NCBI GenBank assembly: GCA_032821775.1
Contig: JAVLRN010000004.1
Coordinates: 868,001 to 932,000, forward strand
Direction of reading: 5' to 3'
Length of the DNA: 64,000 nt
Source of the DNA: Sanguinoderma infundibulare
Taxonomy: Eukaryota > Basidiomycota > Agaricomycetes > Polyporales > Polyporaceae
Below, piece by piece: positions 57,869 to 64,000 of the stretch. Positions within the stretch are counted from its first letter, which is position 1. The number at the start of each line of letters is the position of its first letter. The translations under genes were made by a program, and so were the position numbers. The notes below the pieces were generated by a model that saw only the letters and a program-made list of their open reading frames with translations, ran no database searches and was not told the origin of the DNA.

Positions 57869-60604
57869 CTAAAAATCCGTTTGAAAGTCCATAGGGTCTG
57901 GGTCTACTTCGAGCGTGTCAATATGGAGATCGGTGCTGTCATTCTCTGTGTCTGCTTCGTTTCCGCTGTTACTTTCCTCCTCTTCCGATGAGTCCTCCTG
58001 GTCTTTAGCTATTTGTCTGATTTTTTGTCCTCTCTTCTGATTTGGCTTCCTCTGGTTTGCTCGATTTGGGCAGTTTCTTGCCTGGTGTCCTGGTTTTCTA
58101 CAGAAAAAGCATGCTCCTGACTTCATTAATTCAACACGCTCTTCTGTGGTAAGCTTATTTATCCCCGTTGGTCCTTCCTTGATGGGCTCCGGACCATCTG
58201 TCCTTCTGGCTCGAACTTTGGCGTTGCGAGTGCGGAAGTTGCGTTTTCATCCTTGATTATCATCGAGCTGTTGATTTACTCAGGAGGCCTGATCTATCTC
58301 GAGTGCTCTGGCCATCCATTCCACAATATTGGTAGGTTGTGGGAATGAATAGGAGATGCGGGTTCGTATCCACGAAGGTAACGCTGCTCGATAGTACGCT
58401 AGTTGTGCGACTGGGTCGTGCACCCTACTAGTATATGCTAGGTGTAGGAATTTGCCATTGAAATCGTGACATGATGCGAAGTCGCCATATTTGAGTCGAG
58501 CAAGTTCTAGGAGTGCATTGTCTACCTCATTGATTGGTGCGAAGGCCGCTCGGAATTCTCTCTCGAAATCGACCCATTGTCCGAACCCTCGCGTGGTTCC
58601 ATTGGGTAGTATTTCTCGAGACTGCTTGATGATAACTGTTTTCCAATATTGCACAGTTCCTCCTTCCATGTATGACAGGGCTGTTGCAATTTGGACTTTT
58701 TCCTCGGAGAAGTCATTGGGTCTTCCTTCAAAGAGTAGATAGAGCTGATTAAGGAATTCCTCTGTTTTAGTGTGATCTCCATCAAAGACAGTAGGCTCCT
58801 TGATTTTTCCCTTTGCTGATGCTCTTGCGGGAATGGGGATTGCAGGTTGCTGCGCTCCAAGGCCTGGCCCTCCATGTCCTCCAGGCGGTCCCACTCCGGG
58901 CGGTCCTCCTCCTGGCATCCCTGGTCCTCCAGGTGGCCCTGGTCCAGGTGGTCCTCCTCCTCCGAAGTCTGGTCCCATGGGTGGTCCTGGGTCGGGAGGC
59001 CCTTCTCCTCCTGATGGTCCACCTGTAGGCCCTTCGCTGAATAGGGTTCCTCTTGGATATGTTCCAAGAGAGGTTGGATAATCTCCTCTTCCTTGATGGG
59101 TTCCAGCAAATCTCGTTTGTGGAAATGTTGTACCATATGCTGAACTGACCGACTCGAAAGGCCCTGTTGGCTGATCCACTGCAAACGATGGCAGTGCTCG
59201 TCGCATAGGGCCTTGATCAGTATTTTGCTCTGGTTCGACATTTCTTTCTGTGAAAGCTTGCTGAGTATGTGTTTCGGGATCTTGTATGTATGTTGCAGAC
59301 ATCATTGGTCTGTGTACTGTGATTTCCTCGTTGTCTTCGCTCCCTTCGTTACTATCGTCATCAGGGTCTAGAGCTATCTCCTTTCCTTTACCACTAGTCG
59401 TAGTTGGTATGGGATCAAAGGTCTGATATCCTTCTGGGTAGACAGCTACTGTTTCGTCCGCTGATTCCCTTTCAGCAATGGTGGGCTCTGGTTGATCTAC
59501 TACTTGACTCGTCTGGACTTTAGGACTTTGTGCACTTATCGAAGTGGCACGTATGGTCGGAGTACTGAGTCATGAGCTGGGCTTTAGGACTTTACTCAGT
59601 GGTATAATCGCTGGTTGTTTCGCGTGTACTTTGAGAATATCTCTCTCTTGCGTACTAAGGGTAATGAGATACCCTGCTGGGAACTCTTTTTTATCAGTTG
59701 CTGGGTGATATCTAATTGGACACCTGGCATGTGTGCAAATTATCCACCTGTCTTTTTGCAAGTTATAATGTGCGTCTCTTGCTTGGTCGACCGAGTATGC
59801 GTGTTGATATCCTTCACAAGAGAGTTTTGGCTGTGGGCCCATTTACTTGTTTCGAATTCGAAGGTATCGGTCGTGGAGCTTTTGTGCGTGCAAAAAGCTT
59901 TCAAGTTGTCTTACTTCGCGTTCGAAGGAAGGGTTGATCCAATTTCTTGTATCCAAGACTCTGCTTCGCAGATGCTTAATCCTGTTTTGCAGGAAAGCGG
60001 CGTAAGTTGTGTCGAATGTGTAGTGCAGGTCTTCACGTTGTGGCCACCAACTAATAGTGTTGAATGCGACGTTGAAGTTGTAGATAGCTTGATGGACGCG
60101 TTGGATTCCGTATTCTTGCTTAATACTCGGACTGTCTCTGATAGCGTTGAGACTGTTGAGGATAACTTGTAACGCATCTTTGGTGTCGACTGGTGCTTGT
60201 GGTCTTTCGTAGAACAGACCTCTTGTTGAAGAGATACTATTCGGTGTGGTCTCGCAGTAGCTCGGTACTGTGTTGACTGTAGCACTTGATGCGACTGGGA
60301 TAGTGAGCCTGTTGTCTATTCCGTAGAATTGTAAGAGCTCTTGTTCTTCCTTGGGGTCGAAGCTGGATGAGAGTCTATACTCTGTCCACTCGGGGGTTTG
60401 TATAACTGGTGGTATTCTTGGAGTTCTTGGGGATTTGCGTTCGAGAATAGGAAATCTCTCTCCTTCTAGGTATTGTATTCCCGGGACTCCTGGTCCTCGA
60501 AGGTCTTGAGGGCGTGGTGTGGGAGGTCGCACGTTAATGCTAACGTTTGGTTGTTGATATAGTAGAGGCCTTCTACTACTGCGTGGGGGTCGAGAGGGTT
60601 TCAT
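57869..60604 (-). pseudogene. Gag precursor frame, interrupted by four stops
   Basis: One reading frame of 912 codons runs from the ATG at 60604 to the stop at 57869, broken by in-frame stops at 59843, 59570, 58280 and 58247. It begins with a basic proline/arginine-rich head and a region of about 250 residues with no known domain. Next comes a Cys/His-containing segment (IICTHARCPIRYH near 59730), then an acidic stretch, then a Pro/Gly collagen-like tract (58840-59030). The retrotransposon Gag core follows (FDGDHTKTEEFLNQLYLLFE, MEGGTVQYW). A CCHC zinc knuckle, CFFCRKPGHQARNCP, lies near 58100. It is about twice the usual Gag length. A leader of about 160 nt separates it from the LTR. Confidence 0.85.
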
Positions 60605-60753
60605 CGGGGTTGGGCTTGCCGTTTTGTCTAACTTGTCGAAGTTTTGACAACCTTTTGAGTATAGGTTCCTTCTGTTCCTTATCGAAGGTTCAGAACGGAC
60701 GACCTATGGTTCGTGTGTGTGGGTGCTCTGCACTTAGAGAAGTGGAGCATAGA

Positions 60754-60765
60754 AGTTTTCAGTCT
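60754..60765 (-). promoter_or_regulatory. Putative primer-binding site for self-priming
   Basis: Two bases inside the 5' LTR boundary the minus strand reads AGACTGAAAACT. This is an exact 12-nt reverse complement of AGTTTTCAGTCT, which in the LTR (60913-60924, minus strand) lies where transcription should start. No match to a tRNA 3' end (TGG...) is seen next to the LTR. In Tf1/sushi elements the RNA 5' end folds back onto such a PBS to prime reverse transcription. Confidence 0.75.
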
Positions 60766-60949
60766 AATGTTATGTCTCAATACTTGTAGGACTTTTACAA
60801 GTATTAACACGTTCTTAGACTAAGCTTAGACTTGTCGAAGTAAAGCTTAGAGGGACTTATAGTCTGTTGACTATAGAGACGGAATGATATACAACTTGGT
60901 GTATAAAACAGGAGACTGAAAACTGGGGGTCGCTACTGAGGCGTCGCCC

Positions 60950-60957
60950 CTTATATA
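60950..60957 (-). promoter_or_regulatory. TATA box of the 5' LTR
   Basis: Minus strand reads TATATAAG. The self-primer sequence begins about 33 nt after its first base, the usual distance from TATA box to transcription start. This makes that sequence the likely 5' end of the retroelement RNA. The equivalent site in the other LTR is 51264-51271. Confidence 0.7.
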
Positions 60958-60991
60958 CATGTCTAAGTGCTGCGTGCTGCGGCTTACTAAC

Positions 60992-61140
60992 TACTGCGGG
61001 AATGAGTCCTGTGGAGTCATAGACTGCGGAATGACTCATAAGGAGTCAGTGACTGCGGGGTGAGTCAACATTACTGCGGAACGAGTCATGTTGAGTCAGC
61101 AACTGCGGAGTGAGTCATTCTGACTATGGAATGAGTCAGC
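60992..61140 (-). promoter_or_regulatory. Array of TGASTCA (Gcn4/AP-1-type bZIP) sites in the LTR
   Basis: Within about 150 bp there are five exact TGA(C/G)TCA heptamers and at least four with one mismatch, embedded in a degenerate repeat of about 28-30 bp whose core reads actgcggaatgagtca. TGASTCA is the established binding site of the Gcn4/AP-1 bZIP family. The array ends about 35 bp upstream of the TATA box in the element's own orientation. The same array occurs at 51306-51454 in the other LTR. Confidence 0.8.
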
Positions 61141-61272
61141 TAGAACTAGTAACCTGTATAGAGATCAAGCCCAGGTCCTGACTATGTCCTGCATAGTACG
61201 AGTAGCTTAGTGGTACAATGAGTGAAAGTAAAAGTAAAAAAAATAGTACGCGTTTAGTTCGTTGTCGTAACA

Positions 61273-61415
61273 GGGTCCTGACTAACAGGCGTAGCAGAGG
61301 AGGGTGTAGCAGAAAGAGGAAGACATTGGAGGCGATTCGCTCCAGAAGAACTGTTTCCAGACATGGGGACTGGAAGAGCAAGTTAATGCCAGATTACGGT
61401 GGGGGTGGCAGGGCC
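61273..61415. other. Flank of the retroelement insertion
   Basis: Short stretch between the target-site duplication and the foldback repeat. Before the insertion it was contiguous with the sequence ending at 51076, i.e. the upstream region of the large polypore-type gene. No gene recognised. Confidence 0.6.
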
Positions 61416-62374
61416 GATGGAGGCGAATCGATCGATGCAAAGTCAAATCGGGATCACAAGCGTCCAGTGGTCTGCGGTGACAAACTGGAGCTGCGATGAA
61501 GGAAGTGGGGGATGGAATGAGCGATCTTGATGGACGGCTGCAAGCAAGTGAGTTGGTATCGGTCAAAATGGAAAAGCGACGCACGTACGCAGTGGAGGCT
61601 ATTTGTTTTGCGCGCGAATATCCTTGCTTTGGCGGAGGAAGGGGAAGACCTGAAAACGATGACATTGAAGGTCAGCGCGGGCACTATCATGGGCCTAGGC
61701 GGGGCATACATGACGCGAACGTGTTCGCGTCATGCATGCCCCGCCTAGGCCCGGAAAACAGATACGTACCTGGAGAAGGCGACTGCAGATGACGCAGGCG
61801 AACGTGAGGTCGGAGTCGATGGTGATATACGGGGACGTGTGGGGACGACGGGTGGGACGACGAGTAGAGCGTCGGGCGGGACGATGAGTAGAGCGATGGC
61901 GGGAGGCGACCAAGTCCACGCCTCCACAATTGTGGCGTCAGGGCGCAGCCGGCCCGGCACACGTGACTTACGCCCACCACAACTGCCAGAATTGTGGCGT
62001 CGGGGCGCAGCCGGCCCGCCTGACTCAGGCCCGCCACTGCCAAGTCAGGCATGGACTTGGTCATTTCGAGTCGCCTCCCACCGTCGCTCTACTCGTCGTC
62101 CAGCCCATCGTCCCCGCACCTCCCCACACATCACCATCCACTCGCCTCAGTCATCTTCTTCCCCGTGGGCCATCATTTGGAAGTCTGTCCCCAGGTACGT
62201 ATCGGTTTTCTGGGCCGAGGTGGGGTATACATACTAACTCACTTGCTCGCAGCCGTCCATCAAGATCGCTCATCCCATTCCCCACATCCCTCATCGCAGC
62301 TTCAGTTTGTCGCCGCAGACCACTGGACGCTTGTGATCCCGATTTGACTTTGTGTCGATCGGTTCGCCTCCATC
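61416..62374. repeat. Long imperfect inverted repeat (foldback element, ~960 bp)
   Basis: The left outer arm, 61416-61557, and the right outer arm, about 62236-62374, are reverse complements at roughly 93% by eye; both begin or end with gatggaggcgaa. Inner blocks also pair: 61740-61785 with 62190-62232, and 61835-61912 with 62069-62130. The left arm holds about 120 bp not present on the right. The centre carries two direct copies of gtggcgtcrgggcgcagccg (near 61930 and 61996). No ORF of note. The structure fits a non-autonomous foldback/MITE-like element or an inverted duplication. Confidence 0.75.
61691..61752. repeat. 62-bp near-perfect palindrome
   Basis: Two 30-bp arms with a 2-bp spacer (GT); only one position is mismatched. 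The arms begin GGGCCTAGGCGGGGCATACA. It lies inside the larger foldback structure and could extrude as a cruciform. Confidence 0.9.
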
Positions 62375-62769
62375 TAGAGGGAGATCAGAAACGCACCGCG
62401 CATCATACAGGAGTTCTCGAACATGGATTTTTGGTGAGTCAATATCACATTTGGCGGAATACTAACTTCAGCGCATGTAGCAAAAGTGGATAAGGTGTGG
62501 TTACATGAGTCAGATCCGAGCCCCAGCTTCGTCCGAGTCCCGGGCTTCTCGACAGTGACCAGTCCGCCTATGATTTACCGGAGATGAACCATGTCCGGCT
62601 CATTCAAGTTCAAACTTCGGGCTCCCTGCTTCCGCAGCTTCACAAGGCTAACGCATGATTTGAGATGAAACCACCCCTATGTAAGTGAAGTGCTCACTAT
62701 GCTTATGCCACTCCCAGGCCCTCCGCTCCATGTCACGGTTGATAAACGTGTCGACAACCTTGCCTCCAA

Positions 62770-64000
62770 CAACAATTCTGCAGAACTACATAAGCATGGC
62801 CTCGAGACCTCCAATCCGGACAAATGTGACCAAAAGCATCGTTTGCAGAGTCTTCTGTGACGGCCGCTCTAGGAACGAAGAACAGTCAGGATGATCTATC
62901 GTGAATACGCGTATGAACTTGCCATCCACCAGAAGAACTGTCGTTGTATTCAACATACATTGAGGTGTAGTACGAGAAGATAGACAACTTTTCGCCTAGA
63001 GCGCGGGACCAATGACCACGACAAGGACGTAAACTCCGCCTGGACTCACTGAACGGCTTTTGCTCGAGATACTTGACAAGAACCTCTCCGATTATACCCG
63101 AGCCCCTTTGACCTTCTGCTTCTGGGCCGTGTCGCTGCTCCGACGTGTCTGGAACAAGCGAACAATAGCTGCAAATCCAATGTCAGCACCGCACTCTTCC
63201 CAATCATTAGCCGATCACTCACATTGGAAGAACAGTGCCAATGCACTCGGGATCTGGCTCACGAGGTGCTTGAGACCCTTCGCGTTCTTGTCCCACGGCT
63301 GCTCCTCCTTCGCGTGAACAGGAGGTGTGCTCGTCGACGTCCATGGCTCAGTTGGCTCAGGTCCATTCATGGCGCCGGTCGACGGAGCGCCATTGGCAGT
63401 ACCCGCCGACGCGGAAGCGCCGTTTGCTGCTGTGCTGGTTGACATTGCATTTGCGGCACCAGAAGGCGTCGATGACGACGACTGATACTGAGTTGCTGTA
63501 GCTGCAGACCAGAGGAGGCTCGAGAGTAGTAGGTCATGAGGCTGAGCGATGTCAATGCCCCGCGATGAGAGGACGGCCTTGAGGACAATGTTCTCCCAAA
63601 CACACGCACGGTGGAGAGAACCGAGATCCTGAAGCGGATTAGGCGTGCGCACAAGCAGAGACTGCAGAAGCGTCTGGGTCACGCGACCGTGCGTGTAGCC
63701 CGCGGTAGCGTAGATATCGGACAGCAAAGAAGTCCGGGTGTGCAGCGTGATCAACTTGCGGAATCTCGAATTCGCCTTCTCTTCCTCTTCGCTGGCTATA
63801 GACATTGCATTAGTAGACGATCATCGATGCAGTTTCAATGTCAGGCTTACCTGTGAACTCGACCAGGCTCAACAACTTAGGTTGCTCCTCCATCATCTCC
63901 CAGAAGTCCTTGCAATCCTCCAGCGACTCTTGCACCAGCTTGACGAGGAATGTGAGCGTCTCGTTCGTCGCCGCCTCGGCCATTGTGCGAATGACTTGGG
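62770..64000 (-). pseudogene. TOM1/HUWE1-type HECT ubiquitin ligase, N-terminal (DUF913) fragment, broken
   Basis: The gene enters from the right edge. Exons 63851-64000+, 63223-63795 and from 63168 downward join in phase and read through features of the DUF913 region of fungal TOM1: DIYATAGYTHGRVTQTLLQS, LGSLHRACVWENIVLKA, a Ser/Ala/Gly-rich linker, AKGLKHLVSQIPSALALFFQ and IVRLFQTRR. Two frame changes then occur, one at a run of A and G near 63100 and one at a 4-bp duplication (acatacat, 62953-62960). After RPSQKTLQTMLLVTF and GGLEAM the homology stops near 62790 at a stop codon. The remaining ~3000 residues, including the HECT domain, are not in the window. One intron here appears to use a GC donor (gcaagt). 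Confidence 0.8.

Larger units (their letters stand above)
51082..61272 (-). mobile_element. Full-length Ty3/Gypsy LTR retrotransposon (chromovirus)
   Basis: 10,191 bp bounded by two 505-bp LTRs that start TGTTA and end TAACA, flanked by a 5-bp target duplication GGGTC (51077-51081 and 61273-61277). Coding is on minus in the order Gag, CCHC knuckle, protease, RT/RNase H, integrase, chromodomain, then two extra ORFs. The two LTRs differ at only two of 505 positions, so insertion was recent. Both reading frames carry premature stops, so this copy is non-autonomous. A putative self-primer and PBS, polypurine tract, TATA box and TGASTCA array are visible and listed separately. The order (integrase after RT) and chromodomain place it in Ty3/Gypsy; the primer logic points to the Tf1/sushi type. 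Confidence 0.97.
60768..61272 (-). repeat. 5' LTR (505 bp)
   Basis: 5' LTR relative to the minus-strand coding direction. It begins and ends with the 5-bp inverted repeat TGTTA/TAACA. In coding orientation it contains, in order, a TGASTCA array (61140-60992), a TATA box (60957-60950) and the likely RNA start with the self-primer sequence (60924-60913), leaving an R-U5 of about 157 nt. Confidence 0.97.

Noticed and set aside
58800..59081. Pro/Gly-rich plus-strand ORF resembling collagen
   Set aside because: Mirror of the Pro/Gly tract in Gag on minus, because GGN/CCN codons read similarly on both strands.
1..64000. CRISPR arrays, bacterial operons or phage genes
   Set aside because: The spliced genes and gene content are fungal. 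The only repeats are the tandem array, LTRs, the element's internal repeats and the inverted repeats described.

Overview
This window is eukaryotic, from a basidiomycete fungus (Agaricomycetes, probably a polypore). Genes are broken by many introns of about 50-110 nt with GT-AG borders. The repertoire is typical of mushrooms: a fungal tyrosinase, two microsomal P450s, a GMC oxidoreductase, basidiomycete polytopic membrane proteins (one DUF6534 type), a TOM1-type ubiquitin ligase fragment and a Ty3/Gypsy element with a chromodomain. The 715-residue intronless protein at 48801-50945 resembles a family I recall as expanded in polypores; that placement is memory, not a search.

Left part (1-20.6 kb): all recognised genes lie on the minus strand. 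They are a tyrosinase (582-~2195), a complete 654-aa 2-isopropylmalate synthase in five exons (7991-10269), a complete 503-aa cytochrome P450 in ten exons (15024-17161) and a complete 459-aa monocarboxylate-type MFS permease in 13 exons (18212-20595). For the last three I resolved every splice junction and the phases close exactly. The spaces between them (5.8, 4.7 and 1.0 kb) show nothing I can support as genes.

Middle part (20.6-50.9 kb): an accessory region with decaying and duplicated genes. It holds a 7TM-protein fragment (26.1-26.4 kb), a GMC oxidoreductase relic (27.0-27.3 kb), a DUF6534-type membrane protein (27.7-29.9 kb), a short-chain dehydrogenase (SDR) copy (30.2-31.0 kb), another polytopic membrane protein (32.8-34.0 kb), a complete 597-aa GMC oxidoreductase (36.6-38.7 kb) and an orphan P450 last exon directly after it (38.7-38.9 kb). 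These are followed by a complete 501-aa P450 (41.8-43.9 kb), a 5'-truncated second SDR (44.2-44.8 kb), a small 161-aa protein, a truncated MFS transporter, two small unknown genes and the large polypore-type protein. GMC, P450 and SDR each occur as one better copy plus one damaged copy, which suggests a block of oxidative-metabolism genes that was duplicated and is eroding.

Right part (51.1-64 kb): a full-length 10,191-bp Ty3/Gypsy LTR retrotransposon (51082-61272, coding on minus). It has identical-length 505-bp LTRs (two differences), 5'-TGTTA...TAACA-3' ends and a 5-bp target duplication GGGTC. Each LTR carries a dense cluster of TGASTCA (Gcn4/AP-1-type) sites just upstream of a TATA box. 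A 12-nt sequence about 33 nt after that TATA box is exactly complementary to the putative primer-binding site, the hallmark of Tf1/sushi-type self-priming. Gag and Pol frames are riddled with stops, but two extra ORFs after the chromodomain are intact. One of these (517 aa) lies between two copies of a hairpin-plus-polypurine module and terminates inside the LTR. Next to the element lie a ~1-kb foldback inverted repeat (61416-62374), including a 62-bp near-perfect palindrome, and then a frameshifted TOM1/HUWE1-type fragment that runs off the right edge.
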